A stretch of 35,603 bases of DNA from Chara braunii (taxonomy: Eukaryota > Streptophyta > Charophyceae > Charales > Characeae): assembly GCA_003427395.1 (NCBI GenBank), contig BFEA01001092.1, positions 126,455 to 162,057 on the forward strand. Reading direction: 5' to 3'. Below are positions 9,831-18,212 of the stretch, in pieces. A program made the position numbers and the translations under genes. Under the pieces are notes generated by a model. The model had not been told where the DNA came from. It made no database searches and saw nothing but the letters and a program-made list of their open reading frames with translations. Position 1 is the stretch's first letter. Each line of letters opens with the position of its first letter.

Positions 9831-10256
9831 TTACAGCAAACGGTACACCCAAGCAGGGACTTCCCAGGTCCGGCCGTGAGCTGCCCGCGGGATTTCTAAC
9901 CCTCCTCGGTATTTAACCTTCTCTATTTCACGCCTTCCCGCTACTCCCCCTTTCAACCTTCTGAGTCGGTCTAGGGTTCTTCCCGCGATACCCAGCGGGT
10001 CCTTTCCTTCCGCCAACTCGGTAGCAAAGAACTGCCTATCGTCGTGAGAGAAGAAGATCTCAGCCCTTCGAGTGTGGGTATCTTCTCTTGAGACTATCGA
10101 GAAACGGACTAACGTTTCCTGCCCGTATCTTTCAAAGAATTTCGTAGTGACTTCCCCTTCTTCCTCAACCCTGGGGAGGGTCACTCCATACCTAGATCCC
10201 GGCTTCCAAGCCCTTTTCAAGGTCCCGACAGGGTTTNCCCTGTCGTATCTAATCAT
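9831..10256 (-). pseudogene. E1 module unit 9
   Basis: One of the divergent repeats of the E1 polyprotein. Order of parts: a variable N-terminus (GVTLPRVEEEGEV), strand ETLVRFSIVS, strand AEIFFSHDDRQFF, LAEGKDPL with a helix (TLDRLRRL), strand EIEKVKYRGGLEIPRA, and a final aromatic segment (WEVPAWVYRLL). The AxIFxS, LxxGxDPL and E-x-P-R motifs match unit 7 closely. A TAA follows the last residue, then the same frame continues into the helical region. Function unknown. Confidence 0.6.
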
Positions 10257-10937
10257 TGGCCGGCTNACNTTACCCGAGCTAATCTCTCCGCCACCTCGAC
10301 TAGCGAGTCCTCACACCTCTCTCGAGAGNCNTCGCCTCGCTCGAGTATCNTCCGATGCAAGGCTTGCTNGTACTCTCCCGTCCTGTCCCAAAAACGCGCC
10401 TCTACTAGGTGCACCCTGNCCTCGAGTGGGTTTCCAAGCCACCTAGAGTCCTCTTCAAACCTTCTCTCGACCTCCGTCAAAGGTTTCCTTCACGTTCTAG
10501 AGAACCGTACTCCTCTCGCCTCCCTAATAAAGATTGAAAACCTAGCTAAGGTGGTCCAGGGCCTCCTTTTCCACAAGGTCAGTCGCCATGCTTCNACGAG
10601 GAAACTCTTCTCGGCTNGAGCCACTCTGNCCTNTCCAAGGCCTGGGTCAAGATCCGCTCCTCCTCCTATTTCAACCTCGGGCTCGTCATCCCNCGTCTCC
10701 AATTCCCAATTATCGAGTTCGAGGTGTAGGTAGCTCTCATGCCTCTTCTCCCCCGGAGAGTAGCTCCTCTTTTAAATCGTCAAGTATCTTTATCGTGGNC
10801 GTTTCTAATAACTTGATCCTTCGCAAGGACCCTGGTCTTGCCCTCCTTTCCTCTTCCCAACAAAGGGTCAGGATCCTATATAGCTCCGACCTAACCCTCT
10901 CTAGTCCCACCAATTCACCAGTNTCGGGCTCACTCAT
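10253..10937 (-). pseudogene. E1 module unit 8, with ambiguous bases
   Basis: Pieced together from three frames: 10937-10737 gives a helical part with L-T-L-C-W-E-E, 10702-10490 gives an acidic stretch and the strand TLARFSIFIREA, and 10480-10253 gives strand VHLVEARFWDRTGEY with a helix. The two strands correspond to RFSIVS and AEIFFS of unit 9. At least 17 Ns fall in this unit, so some frame breaks may be sequence error. Function unknown. Confidence 0.45.
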
Positions 10938-11676
10938 GCCTCAAGTTTTTCCGTCGGCATGCAATNGCTATTCGTATGAGATCNGAGGGGTCTTNTCCTT
11001 CTAACCCCGCTTNACATATTTTTCCCAAGTACCTCCAGGTGATGGTTGACACCTTCACGTGTTGGNTCCAGCCCTCAAAGNCGTAGCCCAGGCCCTCTAG
11101 CGATGACCAATTGTCCTCGTATGGGCTTTGGAAGGACCACAATAATAGGGAATGCAGGTCGGACCTTGTGAACCGAAATTGGTTCAGGATCGAAATCCTA
11201 TGTTCCACCGCCTTTCTGACCGTTTTCGAGGGATAAACTCGCTCAAGGATGAAACGAGGGACTCCGACGGGGTCACTGTCGAAAAACCGAGGTACCTCTT
11301 CCCAGCCCGCGTAGGTCACTCCGTAGATCCTATGGTACTCCTCTCGAGGACTTGCTTCTTCCACATGCCTCTCTAGATGGTCTTGAGTCGCCCGAGCATC
11401 TATAAGCGGATCTTCCCCCAACTTCAAGTTGCAGGCTACCTCCAAGAAACCTTCCTTCGAAAGGAACACCTTGGCCTCTCCGATCACCAACCTCTCCCCG
11501 ATGCTCACTGTCAGCCGAACGAATGCTCTCCCTCGACGGATCTCGGNTACTTCCCTTAGAATGACCCTTGTCAGATTTCTTTGACTTTCTTTGGGCAACA
11601 AGACGAGGACAACCTCTCCTTCCCCACTCACAGGCTCTATTGAGGCCCAAAGAGTCCAGGGAACCCCTCTTATCAT
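10930..11676 (-). pseudogene. E1 module unit 7 (longest open copy)
   Basis: A 248-residue open frame. Parts in order: N-terminal strands (VSGEGEVVLVLLPKE), AFVRLTVSIGE, GEAKVFLSKEGFLEVA, LKLGEDPL, a charged helix (ATQDHLERHVEEASPREEYH), GVTYAGWEEVPRF, VGVPRFILERV, and a C-terminal helical part with SLLLWSFQSPYEDNW. It matches unit 9 motif for motif and is the best sequence for a structure or profile search. Four Ns lie near the C-terminus. Upstream it overlaps unit 6 by 4 bases in another frame. Confidence 0.65.
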
Positions 11677-12311
11677 AGAGCTTCGTATCCTCGCCGGTTA
11701 GCCTCCTGAGCTTCCCCGAACAGGCAAGCGTACGAAATGTCAATAACGTGAGCTCGAATCCCCTCAAACTCTCTCAACCTCTTGAATATAGGGGGTAATC
11801 CTCCCCTTGGAGGGACCCCAACATCCACACATCGCGTGCAGAGCCAGAACAACCCTCCCGTCCACACTCCGGATTCTTGAGCGGCTCGGAGTATAGCCAC
11901 GACTCTTTCTTCTGGATCTCGCAAGAATGAGTGTGTTAAGAATTGGGGAAGGTCCGCGTGGAGCACTCTGGACGCGCGAGGGACCTCACCTTGTTCAACG
12001 AAGGACACCTGTTTCCACGACTCGAAGGTCCCCTCCTCGTAATCACCCAGCACCAGATTGTTTGCTACCAGCCTCGCGGACTCATGGTACTCCGTATGGG
12101 TCTCTCGGCCGGTTACTAAACCCCTCCAAACCTCAGTCCACGTGTCCTCGTCGAGGAAAATCGTAGCCCAAATCTCTAGGAACCGACCGAGGTCAGTCGG
12201 ACCTCCTCTTTGCACACCTTTCCAAGTAAGACTGCGAGCCCGAACCCACACATAGGTGCCTTCTCGGATGACTCCTCCTTTCTCAACGCTCATCCAGTAG
12301 GCGTCACGCAA
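11673..12311 (-). pseudogene. E1 module unit 6
   Basis: A 212-residue open frame with the same plan: strand EGTYVWVRARSLTWKG, strand WATIFLDEDTWTEVWRG, a helix with SARLVANNLVLG, VSFVEQGEVPRASRV, and a C-terminal helical sub-motif GGLFWLCTRCVDVGVPPRGG followed by LPPIFKRLREFEG. That sub-motif recurs in units 4 and 5. No stop interrupts it. The product is unknown; the fold prediction (alternating strands and helices) is my inference. Confidence 0.65.
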
Positions 12312-12390
12312 GGGTACCCTAGGATCAAGACTTTTTCCGCGTCACCGGCTTCTATCGCCTCTACCGCTTCATTCTCACTGAGCACAAATC

Positions 12391-12876
12391 TCACCATCTA
12401 CAAATGCCATTTCGGAAAACCCACTTGCGGTATCTTTCTGGTGAGAGGGTAAACGTTTTTTCCAGGGACCCTAATCTCCTAAGAATACCCCAAAGTTTCC
12501 TTCGCGGAGGGATTCCTTGATCGAGACTATGAGTGTACAGTATCCACAGGGCCCCAAAAGGTAATTCAAAACTCCTTTCTCTTTCTAGGAGTTTCACCAC
12601 TCTTCTCTCACTCTAACTTGAGGACACAAAGCCTGAGACCCACACGGTTACGGGGTAACTCGCCCTTGGGAGTTCGCCTGCCCTAGTGAACCTCTCTACC
12701 TCTAACGCTAGAAACCCAAACTCCTTTCGGACCCTGTCTATCCACCTTCTTCTGACTTCTCTAACCTCCCTGATTAATAAGTCCAACCCACCTTCTTGGC
12801 CCAAGGCCAGAGGTACAATAATCTTCGACCAAGCCCCCGGCTTGACGAAGATTATCGAGGTAACTTTGAGATGCAC
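12391..12876 (-). pseudogene. E1 module unit 5
   Basis: Two frames. The upstream one (12876-12613) gives strand HLKVTSIIFVKPGAW, LALGQEGGLDLL, a basic helix (REVRRRWIDRVRKEF), VERFTRAGELPRASYPV and a hydrophobic end, matching units 6, 7 and 9 in order. After a stop near 12615 the same frame (12600-12391) gives the helical sub-motif GALWILYTHSLDQGIPPRRK then LWGILRRLGSLEK, parallel to unit 6. Function unknown. Confidence 0.6.
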
Positions 12877-13072
12877 CTCAAGCGTTTTCCCTTTCGCCTC
12901 TTCCGATTCTACCCATACGAAATTTCCTTCGGTTGTAATCTCCCCTCCCTCTAATCTTCTTCAACCAGGGATTCTTCTGTTGCTTGGAACCAACCTACAC
13001 ACCCCTCGCTCGTCCAGAGGGGACTCAATAAACCTACAGACGCTCCGGTCAAATAGAACCATTCATTCTATC

Positions 13073-13810
13073 CTACCTTTTGGCGTACTCCAACACCCTT
13101 TGGTAACGGTAGTCTCGCCTGCTCTTACGGTCGCTTTCCGACTCCAGAGAGATCCTTTCCCGGATCCGATCTGCCCTAACCCCGTACGGAACCGGGTTGT
13201 CCACACAATAGGAATAGAACCAATGGAGCGAATGAAAGGACATGTGCCTCCTTCTCTCCCGCCTTGTAGACCTTACTACCTTCTCGTACGCGGCCCGCTC
13301 TCCACACATCCTCCTGAAGACATAAGAAGGGAATATAGCCTGAACGCAACCAATGGCTCGAGGATATTCCTCGTCCCGGACGCAAGTTACCCGCAAGCGG
13401 AGCGGCAGGCTATGCTGAAGGGGCACCTCCTCGAAGATCCGCCTCAGGATAGGCCCCGCGCGTAACTCCCAATGGTCCGCCCGATACCACCCTAAGACCC
13501 AGTGGGTGACGTACTCGTCCCACGCCTCTCGACTTAGATAGACCGTGGCCTCGGCATGAACTGCCGCTCGTCGGGCCTTCCCCTCATTCCTAGGTCTATT
13601 CTTGGTCCACTAATCTCCTTCCCAGATGCCTACGGCGAACCGTGCCCAAAGAAAGACTCCCTTCTCAAGTTTCACCCCTCTCTCACGCCCCTCTAGGTAC
13701 CTTGCCGTACGGTGATCCAAGGGGACACTAAAGCATTCTCTTTCTTTGAGAAGGTCAGCCTTCTCGATTTTTACTCTGCCGTTTTTTCCTGCTTCTACAA
13801 TCCTAACCAT
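13073..13810 (-). pseudogene. E1 module unit 4
   Basis: The start (13810-13610) gives a charged region and the strand EKGVFLWARFAVGIW. Translating on through about 13590-13430 gives AVHAEATVYLSREAWDEYV, LGWYRADHWELRAGP and a helix, although the called open frame (13426-13073) begins only after this. That frame gives LRLRVTCVRDEEYPRA and a C-terminal sub-motif SLHWFYSYCVDNPVPYGVRA, the counterpart of the D-x-G-x-P-P-R motif of units 5 and 6. A stop near 13608 separates the parts. Function unknown. Confidence 0.55.
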
Positions 13811-14150
13811 GCCCCTCCCGACGTTGCACTACCTTGTTAATGACCCCCACCAATACATTCCACCCGTCAGACCCGTCGAGATAGGCCTCCGGTATGATCG
13901 GGGTGGGTTGCTCCCCTTGTTGGAAGGTACGGTAACCTAGTGTGTAGAAATAAAGGGTCTCGTATGCCCCAGAAGTTCCTTCTCCAGTTGCGCGAGGCCA
14001 ACGGCCTCTTCCCAACTACTAAGAAAGCCTTCTCCTAAATCCGTCCCCTCTTCCACATAGAGGGCGATGTCCCAATCACCAGTTTACAAGAAGAACTTAT
14101 AACACCACACATCTACTCCCTCGCAATCACCCATGCTAATGTCTGCCGGT
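13803..14150 (-). pseudogene. E1 module unit 3
   Basis: Third copy of the tandem module. Begins with GVDVWCYKFFL, then a TAA near 14081 where units 1 and 2 have Trp, then TGDWDIALYVEEG, a helix with SWEEAV, LYFYTLGYRTFQQGEQP, TPIIPEAYLDGSDGWNVLVG. The parts match units 1 and 2 residue by residue. It overlaps the beginning of unit 4 in another frame. Function unknown. Confidence 0.65.
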
Positions 14151-14172
14151 TCAACTTCTAAAACCCCTAGGT

Positions 14173-14580
14173 TCATAGATTCTCCACTATCTCCTCTACG
14201 ATCGCTACCAACACTCTCCACCCATCTGACCTATCCAGATATGCTTCCGGTATAGCCGGGGCTGGTTGTTCTCCTCGTCGAAAAGTTCGGCAACCCAATG
14301 TATAGAAATATATGATCCCGTAGCCCCCTAACAGCTCCCTCTCCAGTTGAGCATGGTCAACAGCTTCTTCCCAACTGTTTAGGAAGGTTTCCTCTTGGTC
14401 AGTCCCTTCTTCTACGTAAAGGGCTATATCGAAATCCCCGGTCCACAGGTAAAAGTTGTAGCACCACACGTCTACACCCCCATGGCGTCCCACGCTAATG
14501 CCTGTCGGCTCAAACTCCAGAACCCCTAAGCTTATAGGCTCCCCACTATCTCCTCTATGATCGCGATTAATACTCTCCAC
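14173..14580 (-). pseudogene. E1 module unit 2
   Basis: Open over the whole unit. N-terminal ISLGVLEFEPTGISVG, then strand GVDVWCYNFYLW, strand TGDFDIALYVEEG, a helix with FLNSWEEAVDHAQLERELL, strand GIIYFYTLGCRTFRRGEQP, turn APAIPEAYLDRSDGW and helix RVLVAIVEEIV. This is the clearest example of the short module that is also found in E2 and the 3-kb repeat. The first residues are in a frame that overlaps unit 1 by 49 bases. No start codon is convincing; it is probably part of a polyprotein. Confidence 0.7.
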
Positions 14581-14880
14581 CCGTCCGACCCGTCGAGATA
14601 AGCGTCCGGAATCACCGGCGCAGGTTGCCCTCCCCTAGGATAAATCCGGTACCCGAATGAGTAGAAGTATCTAAACCCGTACCCTCGAAGTTCCCCTCTT
14701 TCCGCTCGAGAGTTGCCTACTGCCTCCTCCCATCCGCGGAGGAAATCCTCCCCCCAATCTCGTCCCTCTTCTACATAGATGGCCACGTCGAAATCCCCCG
14801 TCCACAGGCGGAAGGCATAGCACCACACGTCGACCCCACCGTAACTACTCACGCTAATCCCTTCCAGGACCGCTTCCAGG
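14532..14880 (-). pseudogene. E1 module unit 1
   Basis: First copy of the triplication. GISVSSYGGVDVWCYAFRLW, TGDFDVAIYVEEG, helix with FLRGWEEAV, strand GFRYFYSFGYRIYPRGGQP, APVIPDAYLDGSDGW, helix RVLIAIIEEIVGSL, then TAA. About 60-65 percent of residues match unit 2 by eye. Upstream sequence to about 14880 still shows the SLEAVLEGIS counterpart of the unit-2 N-terminus. Confidence 0.68.
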
Positions 14881-15503
14881 CTTATTCACCCTAATCAAAG
14901 AAAGATATTTTTTATCACCTTTACTATTTGGACACTCGAGAGACCACCCCTACCCTGCAAGAAGAAGGTGCCTGTGAGCCCAGCAGGATCAAATGGACCA
15001 GAGAAGGAACGTCGTCTCACTTGGCTACCTTCCTCTCCTCCCCCGCTGAGAGGTCCTCCCACTTCCAGGTATAAGGACTAGCTGCGAGCACAGGTTATCC
15101 CCGAAGAAGGGTGGCAACCCTCTCTCCGGAGTCGGNCCGCANTCACACACCCGTGCCCTATGTCCCNCACCGANCCGACCCNTAGTCCTAAGTTAACCTA
15201 TTCGGAACTANGCCCNTACTCGCCCCACCTCGAGCGTGGAATTACCCGGGTCCCAGAACTTTATGGACCTATCGATCAGTGATCACTAGCCNGTCTACTC
15301 CCTCNCTTTCTCCTTCTNGCATCGTGAACCCTTCTCACTTCGCTCCCTTCTTCCTTTTCACCACCGGCTGACTCTTTTTCTCTCTTGNAATCAAAAGAAT
15401 TCAATCNGGGTGTTCCAAGAAAAANGGGTGGGGAAGTAGAGTTTTAGGAAGAGTCTCTCAGGTTAAGCAGTCACATATACGTACCTTGTGGTCCTTGAAT
15501 TCT
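14881..15503. other. Unassigned leader of E1, with ambiguous bases
   Basis: About 620 bases with no recognisable coding on either strand and at least 14 single Ns between 15136 and 15425. It lies just upstream of the E1 polyprotein on the minus strand and could be its leader or a poorly filled assembly gap. Confidence 0.4.
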
Positions 15504-15731
15504 TCAATATTCGTTCTCGTAGTCGAAATAATCCCATAGGTCCGAGTCCNAGAAATNGGCAAGNCACCGGTCCACCCAAGACCCATCCTCCGATCCCTCG
15601 TCCAAGGCGCCCCACGTNTCTCTCACCTCTTCTTCCCGAGGTAGCCCCCTATCCCCCTCNTTCACAATGACGTTTGAGTTTTCCTCGCTTTCTTGTCCCG
15701 GAACCCGAAGCACTACTCTCCTCACCCCCAA
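15504..15731 (-). CDS. Small acidic ORF upstream of E1 modules
   Basis: A 75-residue open frame on the minus strand, rich in Glu and Asp (ESEENSNVIV, ALDEGSEDGSW) and ending in the aromatic-acidic DLWDYFDYENEY. It is in the right orientation and place to be the N-terminal part of the E1 polyprotein. It contains five ambiguous residues and its start is a non-standard codon or further upstream. No family recognised; it may be spurious. Confidence 0.3.
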   Translation of the reverse strand: MGVRRVVLRVPGQESEENSNVIVXEGDRGLPREEEVRXTWGALDEGSEDGSWVDRXLAXFXDSDLWDYFDYENEY

Positions 15732-15973
15732 GTCCCGAACGGCTCCCGCTTGAGGACCCCGCTCCCTCGCGGGAGGAGTGTCTCTAGCGGGTCCTGTCCA
15801 ACGCGGGTTGAGAACCGAAAACCCAAACCACTCTCATGAACCCCTCTCCCGCGCAGGAGTTATACCCCGTGTACGTGCCGTCAACAACCCGTTGTCGCAC
15901 TTTTTCTAGTCTAGCCACTTCGGGCAACCAGAAAGCCAACAGGCTGTCACGCAGGGTTTTGATTGTTGATTGC

Positions 15974-15994
15974 AATAAATAAATAAATAAATAA
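15974..15994. repeat. AAAT microsatellite
   Basis: About five AAAT units near the left edge of the 3-kb repeat. The copy-2 counterpart is at 32723-32746 and is one unit longer, with one variant unit. Confidence 0.85.
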
Positions 15995-16487
15995 TGCAAA
16001 TCCCTTCCTGTTGTGTGCGTCCGGCTTCGAGCGAGACCCTTCAATTGCGGTTTTCGCCGGTCCCCGCTCTTAGGAATCTTTTATTTTGTTTCGGACCAAC
16101 AAAGAGTTCTGCAAATCATAACCATAGAATTGTGGGGTGCTATGGATGCATCGATTATGTCATTCTGATTTTGAGAACTGTGACAGGATCATCCACAAGG
16201 CAATCATAAAGCAAACACAATGCATAAAAGCAAGACCGACTGACTTGTGCATATGACAGGATAAATGAATGAGGGAAGAATGAAAACTCTCATAATAGTC
16301 TCAGGGAGTACACATGGAAGAGAGCATAGCCAGCACCAGTCGAGAGTCCTCACTCAACCCTCTCAACTTCACTTTTCATCTGTCACTTTGTTGTCTGTCG
16401 CTTGGGCCTCTTGCCATGCCTCCGTACTCTCTTAGGTTGTGACCTCTGAATGTGAAGCCACCTAAACCTTGCTAGTTCCGAAAACTT

Positions 16488-17038
16488 TCATCCGAGTCCC
16501 ATGATACGAAAATCAACCATGGCACAAAACTCCTCCCATAGAGTAGGGAGATATGACTGAGAGAAAACGCCTCTCCTGAGATGAGGAAACTCGAACGGCT
16601 CGGTCACTGCCTCATAGCCAATCACTGCAAGGGATACGTACCTCTTGGTCAGATCAATCAGGTCGCCCCAGTATGCCCCATCAGTGAGAGTGAAAGGAAC
16701 TGGAGGCCTGGGATAGTCCGAAAAAAACTTTGGTCCAAAACTGCGGATCAGCTTGGCACCGCTCTCATCGAGCTCCGTCTTTCTTTCTTCCAGATACCCT
16801 ACTGCTGCAATCCAGACTGAGTCGAAAAGCTCATGAAACTCTTTGCCCTCCTCAAATAAGGCCTCAGGTCGTGAAGGACACTGCGAACGAATTCAGTGTG
16901 GACCACATAGATGGAAAGGTCGCCCTTACTGAAGACGTCGGCAGTGACATACCGATATGGGAAAGCGTCTTTAGTAACTATCTTATTGAGACCGGCCAGC
17001 ACGGTCTCCTGGATTGGTAAGAATCTGACTGCACTCAT
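16488..17038 (-). pseudogene. Module ORF inside 3-kb repeat, copy 1 (frameshifted)
   Basis: Starts with a real ATG (MSAVRFLPIQETVLAG) at 17038. Parts: KDAFPYRYV, strand DLSIYVVHTEF, LHDLRPYLRRAK, then a frameshift near 16850; the other frame continues with RSFGPK, PRPPVPFTLTDGAYW, GDLIDLTKRYV, LPTLWEEFCAMVDF and a TGA at 16488-16490. The order FPY, x-IYVV, YDLRPYL, P-x-P, Y-W matches the modules of E2 and E1. Copy 2 (33157-33708) lacks this frameshift but has a stop. Function unknown. Confidence 0.6.
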
Positions 17039-17349
17039 GTGAGAAAAATAGGTGATGGTTGAATGTTGTTTAAATACTGTTTTCCAAAAATGTTGTCTTT
17101 TGATAACTGCTCTCTAGTTGCGGTTTCCGGCTGCGGCATTGACTCCTGGTCTGATTGTTGTTCTGACTGCCGATCTGATTGCTGATCTGATCACTGTTTG
17201 ACAGTTGTTTGGTTACCGATTGACTACTAATGTTGAGATTACCGCTCTGAAGTGTTATTTCCGACTTCTAACTGGTTGCTGAATGTCGATTAAACAGATG
17301 ACCAAATAGTGGTTAATATATTGATTAAATAGTGACTCAATAGAAACTG

Positions 17350-17530
17350 AATACAGTTTTGAACACTGTTCAGAGCACCGCCCTGAATACTGCTTTGAGT
17401 ACTGAATGTTGCTTCGAGTACTACACTGAGTACTATCTTGAGCACTGGATATTGCTCCGAGTACTGTCCTGAGCACAACCTTGAGTAAGGTTCTGAGTAC
17501 GGTTCTGAGTGTGGTTCTGAACGCCTTTCG
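17350..17530. repeat. Degenerate GAGTACTG / GAGCACTG short repeat
   Basis: A stretch built of variants of CTGAGTACTG and GAGCACTG at 10-20 base spacing. It produces a low-complexity minus-strand frame with SEPHSEPYSEPYS. The same region is found in copy 2 at about 34020-34200. It looks like decayed microsatellite and not a gene. Confidence 0.6.
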
Positions 17531-17730
17531 AATTCAGTCCTGGATATTGTTCTCAAAAACTGCCACCGAAAAACCGTTTTCTGACTTCCATTTTCAGCTG
17601 CTGTTCCGATCACTTTTTTGAATTCAATGTCTGAATACTGTTCTCAACCTAGTCTCTAATCATTTGAACATGATTCTGGTTATCTGAGTCAGGTTTCCGG
17701 TCTAATGTTGCTAGAGTCTAATTTCTAGTT

Positions 17731-17862
17731 GTCTGAATATGCACCAAGTATCGTCTGAATATGCATTGAATATCTTCTGAATATGCTCTGAATGTCTTCG
17801 GGATATGCGCTGAATACCTTCTGAATATGCAGTGAATATCTTTTGAATATGCACTGAATATA
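17731..17862. repeat. 22-bp tandem array, six units (copy 1)
   Basis: Six units of the type TCTGAATATGCACTGAATAT plus two bases. Copy 2 has five units at 34402-34511. The minus-strand frame across it reads repeated IFRRYSMHIQ-like peptides, a by-product. Confidence 0.9.
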
Positions 17863-17966
17863 TGGATTACGAACTCCCGTATCTTCATGCCAAGAAGAAA
17901 GTTGCAAACTGTTGCTGTTTAGATGCTGGTAGAGCTCTGGAAGTGATAACTTTAACATAACTAAGC

Positions 17967-18212
17967 TCATGCAAGCTTCGCCTTGGCCTTATCCACGCTT
18001 TCTAGCGAGGAACTGGTGCTATGCAGTTTGTCATCTGGTCCGTAGAAGTAGACCACGTATTCAATGTACTTTCTCTCTCCTGCTATTCCAACCGCAAACT
18101 CTCTTTGAGTTGGTCTGTGGTTTTCTGCATCCCTGCACGCCTCTTCCTCCCAGCCTTCCCTCTTATCCCTGTTCGATTTGCCTTTCACCACCAAAATCTT
18201 GTCCTCCCCCAT
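17967..18212 (-). CDS. Small ORF of the 3-kb repeat, copy 1, unknown function
   Basis: An 81-residue open frame with an ATG at 18212 and a TGA at 17967-17969. Charged, Glu/Arg/Lys-rich N-terminal half (MGEDKILVVKG), then an aromatic stretch RKYIEYVVYFYGPDDK and a Ser/Ala/Lys-rich C-terminus. Copy 2 has exactly the same length with no indel, about 86 percent of residues identical and Trp21 changed to a stop. The next minus-strand frame overlaps its stop as ATGA. Preserved length hints at coding in the past, but the level of change is close to the DNA divergence, so current selection is not supported. Confidence 0.4.
   Translation of the reverse strand: MGEDKILVVKGKSNRDKREGWEEEACRDAENHRPTQREFAVGIAGERKYIEYVVYFYGPDDKLHSTSSSLESVDKAKAKLA

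Larger units (their letters stand above)
13803..14880 (-). repeat. 359-bp tandem triplication carrying module units 1-3
   Basis: The word CACCACAC (the codons for V-W-C) recurs at 14103, 14462 and 14821, spacings of exactly 359 and 359. The units are only about two-thirds identical in DNA, yet keep the same protein motifs, so the duplication is old. As 359 is not a multiple of 3, each unit is in a different frame from the next. Confidence 0.9.
3078..15892 (-). mobile_element. E1: large decayed Ty3/gypsy-type retroelement
   Basis: Read on the minus strand, the order is modular polyprotein, gag with CCHC knuckle, aspartic protease, RT, RNase H, integrase. Integrase after RNase H places it in the Ty3/gypsy (Metaviridae) order. 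It is GC-rich. Most of the coding region can be followed by frame changes and in-frame stops over about 12 kb, far more than the 4-6 kb of gag-pol in ordinary gypsy elements; the extra 5-6 kb lies upstream of gag. No LTR pair is visible. Its right side stops abruptly at the 3-kb repeat beginning at 15893, so its true 5' end may lie elsewhere. The RT active site is mutated and stops are frequent, so this copy is dead. Confidence 0.8.

Noticed and set aside
17255-17613. Minus-strand frame with SEPHSEPYSEPYS
   Set aside because: Low-complexity translation of a degenerate short repeat; the copy-2 version has a different frame structure.
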